From assembly GCF_028283705.1 (NCBI RefSeq), contig NZ_JAPWKD010000011.1, positions 310,001 to 374,000 on the forward strand: a stretch of DNA of 64,000 nt, read 5' to 3'. Under the pieces are notes generated by a model. That model worked only from the letters and a program-made list of their open reading frames with translations, did not search any database and was not told the DNA's origin. The stretch's first letter is position 1, and each line of letters begins with the position of its first letter. Both the position numbers and the translations under genes were made by a program. Positions 8,532 through 16,797 of this stretch are shown in pieces. Origin of the DNA: Pantoea sp. (GTDB lineage Bacteria; Pseudomonadota; Gammaproteobacteria; Enterobacterales; Enterobacteriaceae).

Positions 8532-9398
8532 TTATTCATTGAGTGGCAATGCGTGAGCGCCCGTCATCCGGTCAAGAAACAATGTGGCGGCCAGTAAATC
8601 GGCGGCCCCGCCCGGTGAGGCGTTGAACCCCAGCATCGCGTTATCCAGTTTTTCCAGCGCCCTGCGCCCTGCCGGTTGTGCATAGCCCCCGGCGGCCAGG
8701 ACCTGACGCGCGCCGTTCTGCAGGGCGCGCAGCGCTGGCAACCCGGCCCGGTGCAATACGCAGGTATCGGTCAGAGAAGTCAGAATGGCCATCAGCGCAT
8801 CAATGCGCGCCGCCGTTTCATCGGCCCCGTTACGTCGGCTGGCCTGCAACTGCGGCAGCGCCAGTCGGGTGATATGGGGAAAGCCCTGCTGTGCTTCTTC
8901 GCGTGCACCGGGAACCCGGAAGCGATGCACCACCCGTAACCCTTTGCTGAAGGTTTTCGGCGCGGCGCGATCCGGCAATGTTGCCAGCTGAGCGGCCAGC
9001 TCACAGATGTGCTGGCTGGTGCCAACCCCTGCCTGCATGGCGCAGGCACTGACCAGCAATCCCAGTGCCCAGATGGCACCGCGATGGGTATTCACCCCGG
9101 CGGTCACCATCATCATTTGTCTCTCACCTTCACGCCCCAGTTGCCCGATGGTTTCCCGCAGAGCGATATCCGCCGGACGTTGCCAGCTTTGCTGCGCCAG
9201 CGCGTAGAAAGTCGGTGTCAGGCTGCGGGCGGATTGCTCCATCAATGCCAGCGTGAGATCGTGATGTGCACCACTACCGCGACGATCAACCAACCCAGGC
9301 TTGGGCGTGAGGTTCACTTCTTCAATCAGGCAATCGGTCGCCACCTGCGCCAGCCATTGCAGGCGATGTTCAACCGGTGTGGGTGAGAGTCGTTTCAT
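8532..9398 (-). CDS. mdcB: Triphosphoribosyl-dephospho-CoA synthase MdcB
   Basis: A 288-residue member of the CitG/MdcB family, which condenses ATP with 3'-dephospho-CoA to make the precursor of the carrier protein's prosthetic group. The family block EVNLTPKPGLVDRRGSGAH lies near residues 26-44, and a conserved GVNTHRGAIWALG segment follows in the middle. The ATG at 9398 shares its A with the TAA of mdcA (TAATG), so translation is coupled; an upstream frame extension inside mdcA is not credible. MdcG uses its product. Confidence 0.92.
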   Translation of the reverse strand: MKRLSPTPVEHRLQWLAQVATDCLIEEVNLTPKPGLVDRRGSGAHHDLTLALMEQSARSLTPTFYALAQQSWQRPADIALRETIGQLGREGERQMMMVTAGVNTHRGAIWALGLLVSACAMQAGVGTSQHICELAAQLATLPDRAAPKTFSKGLRVVHRFRVPGAREEAQQGFPHITRLALPQLQASRRNGADETAARIDALMAILTSLTDTCVLHRAGLPALRALQNGARQVLAAGGYAQPAGRRALEKLDNAMLGFNASPGGAADLLAATLFLDRMTGAHALPLNE

Positions 9399-11053
9399 TA
9401 CCAGCTCCGGAATTTCGCGGGCGGGTTGTACAGGCCGTCTGACCATTCAACCAGGTCAGCGACGCTACCGGCCGCCAGCAGAGAACGGGTGGCATCTGAA
9501 CGACGAATACCGATATCTTCCGGGAACACCACTTTGCCGCTGCGGCGCAGTTCGGCGACGCGTTTCGCATCTACGCCCAGACCGATATCGGTGATACCCG
9601 CCACCGCCGCCACCATCGCCCGACGTTCTTCAAGGCTGGTGGCGCGATACAGGTAAGCGATACCCTCTTCCGTCAGTACGTGGGTGACGTCATCGCCATA
9701 GATCATCACCGGAGCCAGCGGCATACCGGCGCTTTTCGCCACATCAACTGCATCCAGTTTTTCCACAAAGGTCGGTTTCACCCCGGCCTGGAAGGTTTCC
9801 ACCATCTGCACCACCAGCTTACGGCCACGCTGGAGCGGATCAGGCTCGTTGATCATTGCCAGCCAAGCGGGTGTGGCGTGACGACGGCCATGTGGATCGT
9901 GGCCCATGTTAGGTGCGCCACCAAAGCCCGCGAGACGGCCACGGGTAACAGTGGAGGAGTTCCCTGAGCCATCAACCTGCAAGGTGGAGCCGATAAACAT
10001 ATCGACTGCGTACTGCCCGGCAAGCTGGCACATGGCGCGGTTGGAACGCATGGAACCGTCAGCACCGGTGAAGAAAATATCGGGACGAGCGCGGATGTAC
10101 TCTTCCATCCCCAGTTCACCGCCGAAGCAGTGCACACTTTCCACCCAGCCGCTTTCGATAGCGGGAATCAGCGTGGGGTGCGGGTTGAGGGTCCAGTGTT
10201 TACAGATTTTGCCTTTCAGGCCGAGTTGTTCGCCGTAGGTTGGCAGCAGCAGCTCAATCGCCGCCGTGTTGAACCCGATACCGTGATTCAGCGACTGCAC
10301 CTGATGTTCGGCGTAGATGCCCTTGATGGCCATCATCGCCATCAGGATATGTTCCTGTTTGATCAGACGTGGGTCACGGGTAAATAACGGTTCGATAAAG
10401 AAGGGTTTATCTGCCACCACCACGTAGTCAATCCACGAGCCGGGTATATCAACGCGTGGCAGATCGCATTCGTCATCCACCAGTTCATTCACCTGAGCAA
10501 TGACAATGCCATCGTGGAAGGCGGCGGCTTCCACCAGCGCCGGGGTATCTTCGGTGCTGGGACCGGTGTACAGATTACCTTTACGGTCGGCTTTATAACC
10601 GGCAATCAGCGCGACGTTGGGCGCTAAATCGACATACAGACGCGAGTACAACTCTATATAGGTATGGATGGAACCGATTTCGAGAATGTTATCTTCCAGT
10701 AACTGGGAGATACGCAAGCTCTGCGTACCGGCAAAAGAGAAATCGAGCTTACGGGCGATCCCTTTCTCAAAAATATCCAGGTGTTCACTGCGCCCAACGC
10801 TCGGCATGATCATATGCAGATTGTTGACCTTAGCAGGATTGACCTGCGCCAGCATGCGTGAGAGGAAATCGGCCTGTTTCTGGTTATTCCCCTCCAGCAC
10901 CACCCGGTCACCTGGTGAAATCAACCGTTCAAGCATTTCTACCAGTTGATCGCCCGGAAGCACTTTGCCCGCTACCGGTACGGATGCCAGTCTCCGCTGT
11001 TTTTCGATGCGCCGCGTATTCCAGACACGCGGCGTATTCTGTCCTGATGACAT
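9398..11053 (-). CDS. mdcA: Malonate decarboxylase alpha subunit MdcA (acetyl-S-ACP:malonate transferase)
   Basis: A 551-residue CoA-transferase-like subunit, full length for MdcA. It exchanges the acetyl group on the carrier protein for malonate, releasing acetate and forming malonyl-S-ACP. It is the first gene of the operon, with a perfect AGGAGG ribosome site 7 bp before its ATG. Downstream genes follow with overlaps or very short gaps, the order A-B-C-D-E-F-G-H being complete. The encoded pathway converts malonate to acetate and CO2 without biotin. A candidate sigma-70 promoter lies about 115 bp upstream. Confidence 0.94.
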   Translation of the reverse strand: MSSGQNTPRVWNTRRIEKQRRLASVPVAGKVLPGDQLVEMLERLISPGDRVVLEGNNQKQADFLSRMLAQVNPAKVNNLHMIMPSVGRSEHLDIFEKGIARKLDFSFAGTQSLRISQLLEDNILEIGSIHTYIELYSRLYVDLAPNVALIAGYKADRKGNLYTGPSTEDTPALVEAAAFHDGIVIAQVNELVDDECDLPRVDIPGSWIDYVVVADKPFFIEPLFTRDPRLIKQEHILMAMMAIKGIYAEHQVQSLNHGIGFNTAAIELLLPTYGEQLGLKGKICKHWTLNPHPTLIPAIESGWVESVHCFGGELGMEEYIRARPDIFFTGADGSMRSNRAMCQLAGQYAVDMFIGSTLQVDGSGNSSTVTRGRLAGFGGAPNMGHDPHGRRHATPAWLAMINEPDPLQRGRKLVVQMVETFQAGVKPTFVEKLDAVDVAKSAGMPLAPVMIYGDDVTHVLTEEGIAYLYRATSLEERRAMVAAVAGITDIGLGVDAKRVAELRRSGKVVFPEDIGIRRSDATRSLLAAGSVADLVEWSDGLYNPPAKFRSW

Positions 11054-11170
11054 GACTAACCTCCTGAATTAGCGAATCTCAATGATTGCTGCAACTGGAT
11101 TGAGTCTGGTCTTCAGGGGCAATTTCATCAATCAAGCCCGGGAGCAAATCGTTAGCCTGAGAGTAATGAT

Positions 11171-11199
11171 TAAATATTAAAAAGTTTGATGTGGGTCAA
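11171..11199 (-). promoter_or_regulatory. Candidate sigma-70 promoter of the mdc operon
   Basis: Reading the minus strand, a -35 box TTGACC (11194-11199) and a -10 box TATTTA (11171-11176) are separated by exactly 17 bp. The resulting leader to the mdcA ATG would be about 110 bp. The 453-bp gap from 11054 to 11506 otherwise holds this leader, AT-rich sequence and the palindromes near 11.4 kb. I see no gene in it. Confidence 0.55.
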
Positions 11200-11398
11200 A
11201 GACGCGGACGTTTTTTCTCACTCCGTAGCAGCGAAATTTATTGTGCGTCTTTTTACAATGCCGAAAATGAAACAGCGCGATTAATCTCGCCGCGACAAAT
11301 TTATGCCAGTCATTAAGCGAAGCGCTATATTTGCTTTTTTACAATCATTCACAGATCCAATTATTTATTGTGTCTAAAGATGTTCAACAGGAAATATA

Positions 11399-11430
11399 AT
11401 ACCTCTTAAGAGGTATGATGATCGCGATCA
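11399..11430. promoter_or_regulatory. Two adjacent perfect palindromes upstream of the MerR-like gene
   Basis: ATACCTCTTAAGAGGTAT (11399-11416) is a perfect 18-bp palindrome, and TGATCGCGATCA (11419-11430) is a perfect 12-bp palindrome two bases later. They lie 77-108 bp before the start of the MerR-like gene. MerR-type proteins often bind dyads in their promoter spacer, so autoregulation is a reasonable inference. Confidence 0.5.
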
Positions 11431-11506
11431 ATTAACCGATAGATTAATAAAGCATGATAGGGGCGTATTGATGTTCTGTTTACAGTTCCCCCGGAGAGTA
11501 TGAAAT

Positions 11507-12100
11507 ATGCGATACACCACAGATGAAGTGTGCCGATTAACCCATCTTTGTCCTGAGATTCTGCGCAACTGGCATAGAAACCGCCTGATAAAAATAGATT
11601 TCTCACAACAGATTAGTGAGGCCTGCCTTGCTGATATCCGTGTCATTAAGGCGCTGACGTCATCTGGCGATACGCTGGAAGAAATTAAACAACTCCTCAA
11701 TGATTCATGGTGTTACCGACCCAGCGGCTGGCCAGCCCGGCGAAAAGAGTTGCAGGCATTAATAGATAACCATAGCCGCTTCGCTATTAATGATCACCTG
11801 AGAAAACTGACCAGGACTTATTGTTTTTATGACCTGACAAAATATTTATTTCTCCCGTTGATTCATCAACCTGCTTCGGCAATAAACCAACCGGAGAACC
11901 ATCAATTTGCTGTCGCAACGATCAGAGCGCTGGCCTGTATGACTGACTATCCCTGTACAGTACAGAAAAGATTGAAACCATTACAGCAACCGGCATTCTC
12001 ATTTCACGGTAGCATGGAATTAAAAACAAATGAGTTTACTTCTCATCAGGTTAATAACCCTGGCACATTTAATCGTGTGACGACTGTTTTACCGGGCTAA
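11507..12100 (+). CDS. MerR-like helix-turn-helix protein
   Basis: The N-terminal 70 residues look like a MerR-type winged helix (YTTDEVCRLTHLCPEILRNWHRNRLI), with a second conserved region ending in LEEIKQLLND. The rest of the 197-residue protein has no recognised effector domain and contains three cysteines (at 99, 143 and 150). The start at 11507 has GGAG about 12 bp upstream. The gene is AT-rich compared with its neighbours and stands alone between the mdc operon and the deaminase/permease pair. A strong hairpin follows its stop. Whether it controls mdc or only itself is unknown. Confidence 0.7.
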   Translation: MRYTTDEVCRLTHLCPEILRNWHRNRLIKIDFSQQISEACLADIRVIKALTSSGDTLEEIKQLLNDSWCYRPSGWPARRKELQALIDNHSRFAINDHLRKLTRTYCFYDLTKYLFLPLIHQPASAINQPENHQFAVATIRALACMTDYPCTVQKRLKPLQQPAFSFHGSMELKTNEFTSHQVNNPGTFNRVTTVLPG

Positions 12101-12121
12101 GGGTATGATATTCAGCCAAAG

Positions 12122-12145
12122 AAGGAGGTTCCGCAGAACCTCCTT
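12122..12145. terminator. Bidirectional terminator hairpin between convergent genes
   Basis: A perfect 10-bp stem (AAGGAGGTTC / GAACCTCCTT) with a CGCA loop lies between the stop of the MerR-like gene (12100) and the stop of the deaminase gene (12151). T-rich but interrupted sequence follows on both sides (TTTATCTTTTC on plus, TTCTTTGG on minus). Confidence 0.65.
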
Positions 12146-12150
12146 GTCAT

Positions 12151-12627
12151 TTATCTTTTCTGCCAGAATGATTGTTGCAAGCCAAAGATTTCGGGTTCCA
12201 GCGCAGGAATCGGTCCAATAAGACGCACATCTTTCTGCCCATGCGCAAAAACCTCACTCGCTGCCAGGCTCATGGTTGGGTTTTCCTCATGGCTGCCGGT
12301 GCATTCCAGCAAGTGCGCTTCGCTCATGCCAAACACCACCCGCCCGATATTCGCCCAATAGATGGTCCCGGCACACATACAGCAGGGTTCGACTGCGGTA
12401 TAAAGCGTGCATTGCCATAAATACTCGGGAGAAAAATTCGTTGCCGCGTTACGCGCCAGCGTCGATTCCGCATGGTTCACGCTATCGATATTGCATTGTG
12501 TCAGCAGCACGGTTTTATTGTCTGGAGCCACCAGTACCGCACCAAACGGATGTTTTCCCAGCGCAATCGCACGTCTGCCTACCTCATTGGATAAGCGGAT
12601 AAATTCAACATCATAATCATTAAGCAT
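12151..12627 (-). CDS. Nucleoside/cytidine-type deaminase (guanine or related base deaminase)
   Basis: The 158-residue protein has both zinc signatures of the cytidine deaminase fold: His52-Ala-Glu54 (VNHAEST), where the Glu shuttles protons, and Pro81-Cys82-Cys-Met-Cys85 for the remaining zinc ligands. Overall spacing resembles the guanine or nucleoside deaminase branch more than tRNA-specific TadA. The start at 12627 overlaps the permease stop by 8 bp and has GGAGCG upstream; an ATG at 12651 is less likely. Co-transcription with an NCS2 permease suggests it hydrolytically deaminates the imported base in the cytoplasm. Confidence 0.88.
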   Translation of the reverse strand: MLNDYDVEFIRLSNEVGRRAIALGKHPFGAVLVAPDNKTVLLTQCNIDSVNHAESTLARNAATNFSPEYLWQCTLYTAVEPCCMCAGTIYWANIGRVVFGMSEAHLLECTGSHEENPTMSLAASEVFAHGQKDVRLIGPIPALEPEIFGLQQSFWQKR

Positions 12628-13942
12628 GGGAGCGCTCCGTTTGCGAGGCATGGCGATTCAGTACCGCGTTCAATAACACAGCGGTGAATCCACCCAGGAA
12701 GATTCCACTGTCGAAGACCAGCTTTAACGACGGAGGCAAGGCATGGAAAATTGCCGGAAAAGCCATCGGCACGATCCCCACCGCTATCGAGACAGCGATA
12801 ATTAATATGTTCTTTTCATTATTAAAATCTGTGTTCTTTAGCTCCTGAATCCCGGCGCTGATCGTCATACCAAACATCAGAATCCCTACCCCGCCCAATA
12901 CCGGGCTGGGAATGGCGGCAATGATGGCACCCAGCTTAGGAAACACGCCAAGCCCCACCAGAATGGCTCCCGCCGCAATCAGCACCAGCCGACTGGTCAC
13001 TTTTGTCAGCATGATCAGCCCGGCATTTTGCGAAAATGCATTGTAGGGAAAGCTATTCAGACAGCCTCCGAGCATAGTGGACAACCCATCAGCGCGAATC
13101 GCATCCGCCAGACGGTGTGAGGTCGTCGGTTGGCCAATCAGTTTGTCGATTAACAGAACATTGCCGGTGGTTTCCGTCATCACAATCAGCATCGAGAGGC
13201 ACATCACCAGTATCGGCGCAAAATGAAACTCGGGCAGGCCAAAGGCGAATGGCATGCTCAACCCCACCCACCCCGCACTGGAGACCGCAGAAAAATGGGT
13301 CATGCCCATCATCCAGGACAGCGCGGAACCACAAAACAGGCCAAAAAGAATACTGAAATTACGAATCACCCCTCGCGTCATGCAGTAGAAAATCAGGGTA
13401 ATGATCAAGGTTCCGGCACCGAGCAGCAGCTTATCGACGCTGGCAAAATCCGGGGCGTCAGGATTGCCGCCTCCCAGCCAAATCGCAGCGGCGGGCATTA
13501 GCGATATGCCGATTAGCGTGATCACGCAACCAATCACCACGGGAGGGAAAAACCTCACCAGTTGACTGAAAACAGGTGCAACCAGCAAGGTAAATAAGCC
13601 ACAGGCAATCGCGCCACCAAATACCGAGGTAATGCCATATTGCTGGCCGACCATCAACATCGGCCCTAGTACCACAAAAGAGCACCCCTGGATCAAAGGC
13701 AGGCGCGCACCGAAACGCCCTACCCCTAGCGATTGCAAAATAGTGGCTAACCCCGATGTCAGTAAACAGGCATTAATCAACACGATGGTTTCGCTGCCCG
13801 GGAGTTTTAGCACCGATGCCAGAATCAGCGGAACCGTCACGGTACCTGCATACATCACCAATACATGCTGGAATCCCAGCGTCAAAATACGCCTTAAGGT
13901 CAACGGGTTATCCGCCTGCCCGCTATTTAACACGCTTTCCAT
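12620..13942 (-). CDS. NCS2 family nucleobase permease (xanthine/uracil type)
   Basis: A 440-residue polytopic protein with the NCS2 hallmarks: a QHVLVMYAGTVTVPLI first helix, an Asn-Ala-Phe-Ser-Gln-Asn motif (PYNAFSQNAG) near residue 305, and an ETTGN motif near residue 255. Twelve to fourteen membrane segments are expected. NCS2 carriers are proton symporters for uracil, xanthine or uric acid. The binding-site pattern and length favour a purine substrate, but specificity is not secure. It is the first gene of a two-gene operon with the deaminase and is divergent from a LysR gene. Confidence 0.9.
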   Translation of the reverse strand: MESVLNSGQADNPLTLRRILTLGFQHVLVMYAGTVTVPLILASVLKLPGSETIVLINACLLTSGLATILQSLGVGRFGARLPLIQGCSFVVLGPMLMVGQQYGITSVFGGAIACGLFTLLVAPVFSQLVRFFPPVVIGCVITLIGISLMPAAAIWLGGGNPDAPDFASVDKLLLGAGTLIITLIFYCMTRGVIRNFSILFGLFCGSALSWMMGMTHFSAVSSAGWVGLSMPFAFGLPEFHFAPILVMCLSMLIVMTETTGNVLLIDKLIGQPTTSHRLADAIRADGLSTMLGGCLNSFPYNAFSQNAGLIMLTKVTSRLVLIAAGAILVGLGVFPKLGAIIAAIPSPVLGGVGILMFGMTISAGIQELKNTDFNNEKNILIIAVSIAVGIVPMAFPAIFHALPPSLKLVFDSGIFLGGFTAVLLNAVLNRHASQTERSHA

Positions 13943-13972
13943 ACTGCCCCCTGAAAAATGAAAACGTTGACT

Positions 13973-13984
13973 GAACGACCGTTC
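13973..13984. promoter_or_regulatory. Small inverted repeat in the permease/LysR divergent region
   Basis: GAACG-AC-CGTTC lies in the 112-bp region between the divergent starts at 13942 and 14055. LysR proteins commonly bind such short dyads. The repeat is short, so it is only a candidate operator. Confidence 0.3.
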
Positions 13985-14054
13985 GACTATATGTAATTAA
14001 AAATGGCAACCGATAATCAGCTGCTTTCAATAAAACTGAAAGGTGAGGCATTAC

Positions 14055-14969
14055 GTGAAGTATTCATTAGATCAACTTATGACCTTCGAACAAGTCGCAA
14101 AGTCAGGTTCATTTTCAGCAGCAGCCCGCGTGATGAAGCGCTCACAATCTTCGGTCAATATGGCGATGAGTAATCTTGAGGACGAGTTCAACCTCAGCCT
14201 TTTTGTTCGCACGCCGCGCCAGATAAGCCTGACTCCGGAAGGCAATACCTTGCGTGAATATGTCAAAACCGTTCTGGAACAATGCAATGCTCTGGAGCAG
14301 CGAGTCAGTGCCTTCAACATTGAAACCGAAGCGCATGTCAGCCTGGCAATCGAAGTTCCCTATAAGACGGTCGCCACCGTGCTATACGAATTTGCTATGC
14401 ATTTCCCGCAAGTAGATATTCATGTCCGTGAACCCTTTCAGGGTGATGTGGAAGCGATGGTGCGGAAAAATGAAGTGGATGTCGGTATCTCCATGTCGCG
14501 TCCGGTGGACAGTGATGCCATTGAGTTCGCCCAGTTAGGTAAGCTGATCATGGTGCATGTGGTCAGTTCAGAACATCCGCTCGCGAAACGTCTGCCGGTG
14601 TCATTTGCCGATTTGCACCGCTGGCGACATATCACCTTTGGCGAACAACAGAAAACCATCCCCAGTACCGAATATCTCGGCAGCCCGCTGGTCTGGCGAG
14701 TCGAGAGTTACAATGCAATGATCGATGCGGCCCTTGCCGGACTCGGCTGGGCTTCGGTTCCACGCATTTTTGTACAGCGCGAACTGGAGACAGGGGTATT
14801 AACTGAGTTACGGCAAAAGGAGTATCCGCATACGGACTGGATTGTCGGAGTAGACCTGTTGTGGTCGCGAAAAAAACGCGCCGGACGCGCCATGAGCTGG
14901 TTGATTGATCGTTTACTTAAAAATAAAATTTTCGAAAAGGATCATGCCGGAAATAGCACTACGCTTTGA
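14055..14969 (+). CDS. LysR-type regulator, likely of the permease/deaminase operon
   Basis: The 304-residue product has the LysR helix-turn-helix at about residues 5-64 (FSAAARVMKRSQSSVNMAMSNLEDEFN) and a full effector-binding domain. The GTG at 14055 is chosen because AGGTGAGG lies 6 bp before it; an earlier GTG at 14043 lies within that ribosome site. It is transcribed divergently from the nucleobase permease and deaminase genes, the usual layout for a LysR gene and its target. Inducer unknown; a purine or pyrimidine is a fair guess. Confidence 0.88.
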   Translation: MKYSLDQLMTFEQVAKSGSFSAAARVMKRSQSSVNMAMSNLEDEFNLSLFVRTPRQISLTPEGNTLREYVKTVLEQCNALEQRVSAFNIETEAHVSLAIEVPYKTVATVLYEFAMHFPQVDIHVREPFQGDVEAMVRKNEVDVGISMSRPVDSDAIEFAQLGKLIMVHVVSSEHPLAKRLPVSFADLHRWRHITFGEQQKTIPSTEYLGSPLVWRVESYNAMIDAALAGLGWASVPRIFVQRELETGVLTELRQKEYPHTDWIVGVDLLWSRKKRAGRAMSWLIDRLLKNKIFEKDHAGNSTTL

Positions 14970-15347
14970 GGGGAATCCACACTATTTACGACCTACACAA
15001 GCTTGTCTGTATAATTAGTTACTTTTAGATAAAAAACTAAGACAAAACTACACAATCACTCTACATTGACGTGCAGACATGGCTATTTTTTGTTTTTAAT
15101 CAACGATTTCAAAAAAATAATTACGATAAACTTCACGCAACAAAAGTCCAATTTCCGTGAAAAAAATCTGCATCCGCCATACGGGTAAGTTAATTATTCT
15201 ATTTATCATTGAGATACGTTACTCAACAATTAAGTAATCCGTCAAAATGCTTCATGCGGTAGAACGAAATCTCGAAAAAACTTTAGCAAATAATGCGATT
15301 TTTTTATTGATCAAAACTTCAATTTCCCCGGAAATATCCTATACCCC

Positions 15348-15361
15348 TCAGAATCATCCTA
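15348..15361. promoter_or_regulatory. RcsAB-box-like site, distal
   Basis: TCAGAATCATCCTA matches the known RcsAB box (TAAGAATATTCCTA) at 11 of 14 positions by eye. It lies about 200 bp upstream of the LuxR-type regulator gene. Confidence 0.35.
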
Positions 15362-15447
15362 CCTAATTAGAGTTATGTACTCTTTTAGATAAAGCCTAAA
15401 TTACGAAAACTCAATAACATCTCTCATTAAATGCCTACGGCTACTTT

Positions 15448-15461
15448 TAAGAATTTTCCCA
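15448..15461. promoter_or_regulatory. RcsAB-box-like site, proximal
   Basis: TAAGAATTTTCCCA matches the RcsAB box at 12 of 14 positions, including both half sites. It lies 97 bp before the regulator's ATG and exactly 100 bp from the distal site. Confidence 0.45.
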
Positions 15462-15557
15462 GGCCACAAAAACACGAATAATTTTAACCCATTGAATTGG
15501 AAGGATTAAAACCTTAGGATTGTCTCAACTCTCTTACGAAGCGGTCGAGATCAGCTT

Positions 15558-16172
15558 ATGAAGAACATAACCAGAGAGGACATTTGCTGCGTCAGTTGTA
15601 AGTTTGGTTGTCAGCTTACAGGCGAAGCAACAGACCTGCTTAACCGGTGTCCCCTACAGAAGATCGCCGTATGGCCAGGTAGAAATTACTTCATGACTAA
15701 GGGGGTACTTTCTATTGTTAGCGGCCAATACGAAAGTGTATTTTGCAGAGGGTGTGTATTTGTTGATTTTTCAGCAAGGAACCTGCGTTATTTCACCAAT
15801 AGAAATTGGATAGATTATCTCAGGTTGACAAAACTGAATATTATTCTGATCTGTGACGCCCCTATGGAGGCTCTCGCCCTTTATTGGAAAAGAGAAGATC
15901 AGACAATCAGCACCGTAATCACTGGTCGGGAAAGTCTTGAAGAAATTAAGAAGTCAATTAATTACTCCTATTACGGCATAAAGGGAGGGGGAAAGTATAA
16001 AGGAAATCCGCTAACTAAAGATGAAGTCAGATTTCTCGATCTGGTCGTTAATGATCGATCACTCATTTCGATTTCCAGAGAATTGATGGTCGAGGTCAAG
16101 AAAATTTATAACATGAAAGACTCTATCCGCAGAAAAACCGGTATCAGTCTTAATAAGCTTCTTTCAAGATAA
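15558..16172 (+). CDS. LuxR-type (GerE helix-turn-helix) fimbrial regulator with Cys-rich N-terminus
   Basis: The C-terminal 50 residues (about 152-200, starting LTKDEVRFLDLVVNDRSL) follow the GerE/LuxR DNA-binding pattern, close in layout to RcsA-like and other fimbrial regulators. The N-terminal domain is not a standard receiver or autoinducer domain. It carries cysteines at 10, 11, 14, 18 and 31 and a second CxxC at 63-66, which could bind metal or sense redox state. The gene ends 21 bp before the pilin gene in the same direction, so it likely controls the operon. The start lacks a strong ribosome site, suggesting low expression. Confidence 0.75.
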   Translation: MKNITREDICCVSCKFGCQLTGEATDLLNRCPLQKIAVWPGRNYFMTKGVLSIVSGQYESVFCRGCVFVDFSARNLRYFTNRNWIDYLRLTKLNIILICDAPMEALALYWKREDQTISTVITGRESLEEIKKSINYSYYGIKGGGKYKGNPLTKDEVRFLDLVVNDRSLISISRELMVEVKKIYNMKDSIRRKTGISLNKLLSR

Positions 16173-16193
16173 TAGAGATAAAGGAACTATTCG

Positions 16194-16739
16194 ATGGCTA
16201 ACAAAGTAACGAAATCATGTTTGTCACTGATCATGAGCGCAAGTCTGGTTTCGGGTTTTGCGTATTCAGCCTCTGATAACACCATCAGTTTCCAGGGCGA
16301 AGTCACCGCTGAGACTTGCTCCGTCACAGTCAATGGCAACACCACGTCACCGGTTGTATTGATGCCTACAGTAAGTACCACTGATTTAGCGGCCAGCGGT
16401 GATACTGCCGGTGAAACCACCTTCACCATGGGCCTGACCGGTTGTACTGGAGACTCAACGGCATCAACCAGTGTATCAACCGTTTTTGTCGGTAATAACG
16501 TCAGTTCAACCGGCAACCTGACCAACACCGGAACCGCGCAAAATGTAGAAGTTCAGATTCTGGACCCGCAAGACACGGTGATTGACCTGACTGACGGATA
16601 CACCGCCAGCGGCGACCTCACCCTGGCGACGGGTGAAACCGAATCCAGCGCCAACTATAACGTTCAATATTACGCTACAGGCGTGCCTACAGCAGGTACG
16701 GTTGTCGCTTCACTCCAGTATGCAGTGAGCTATCAGTAA
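16194..16739 (+). CDS. Major fimbrial subunit (type 1-like pilin)
   Basis: The 181-residue product has a signal peptide ending near residue 26 (FAYSASDN). A mature pilin domain of the FimA kind follows, with the conserved pair of cysteines (ETCSV near 41 and LTGCTG near 84) for the disulfide, and the C-terminal aromatic strand ending in YAVSYQ. It is exported by Sec, capped by the PapD-like chaperone and polymerised at the usher by donor-strand exchange. The AAGGAAC ribosome site lies 5-11 bp before the ATG. A hairpin with T tract follows the stop, so most transcripts should end here and give excess pilin. Confidence 0.92.
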   Translation: MANKVTKSCLSLIMSASLVSGFAYSASDNTISFQGEVTAETCSVTVNGNTTSPVVLMPTVSTTDLAASGDTAGETTFTMGLTGCTGDSTASTSVSTVFVGNNVSSTGNLTNTGTAQNVEVQILDPQDTVIDLTDGYTASGDLTLATGETESSANYNVQYYATGVPTAGTVVASLQYAVSYQ

Positions 16740-16748
16740 TATTTTTTG

Positions 16749-16779
16749 GTGCGTATCGGTTACAGGATACGCACTTTTT
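16749..16779 (+). terminator. Intra-operon terminator/attenuator after the pilin gene
   Basis: Arms GTGCGTATC (16749-16757) and GATACGCAC (16766-16774) form a perfect 9-bp stem with an 8-base loop, followed by TTTTT (16775-16779). It lies between pilin and chaperone genes and should terminate a large part of transcription, setting pilin above assembly proteins. Confidence 0.8.
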
Positions 16780-16797
16780 CTATTTGAGAACCCAGGT

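Larger units (their letters stand above)
14970..15557 (+). other. AT-rich regulatory region upstream of the fimbrial operon
   Basis: This 588-bp stretch has no credible gene. It is strongly AT-rich with many A and T tracts, which would favour H-NS binding. It includes two RcsAB-box-like sites and a repeated TTTTAGATAAA element near 15023 and 15384. It probably holds the promoter and silencing sites for the LuxR-type regulator and fimbrial genes. Confidence 0.6.

Noticed and set aside
15023..15395. Possible invertible element switching the fimbrial promoter (repeated TTTTAGATAAA)
   Set aside because: The copies are direct, short and imperfect in their flanks, and no invertase gene is nearby; inversion needs inverted repeats.
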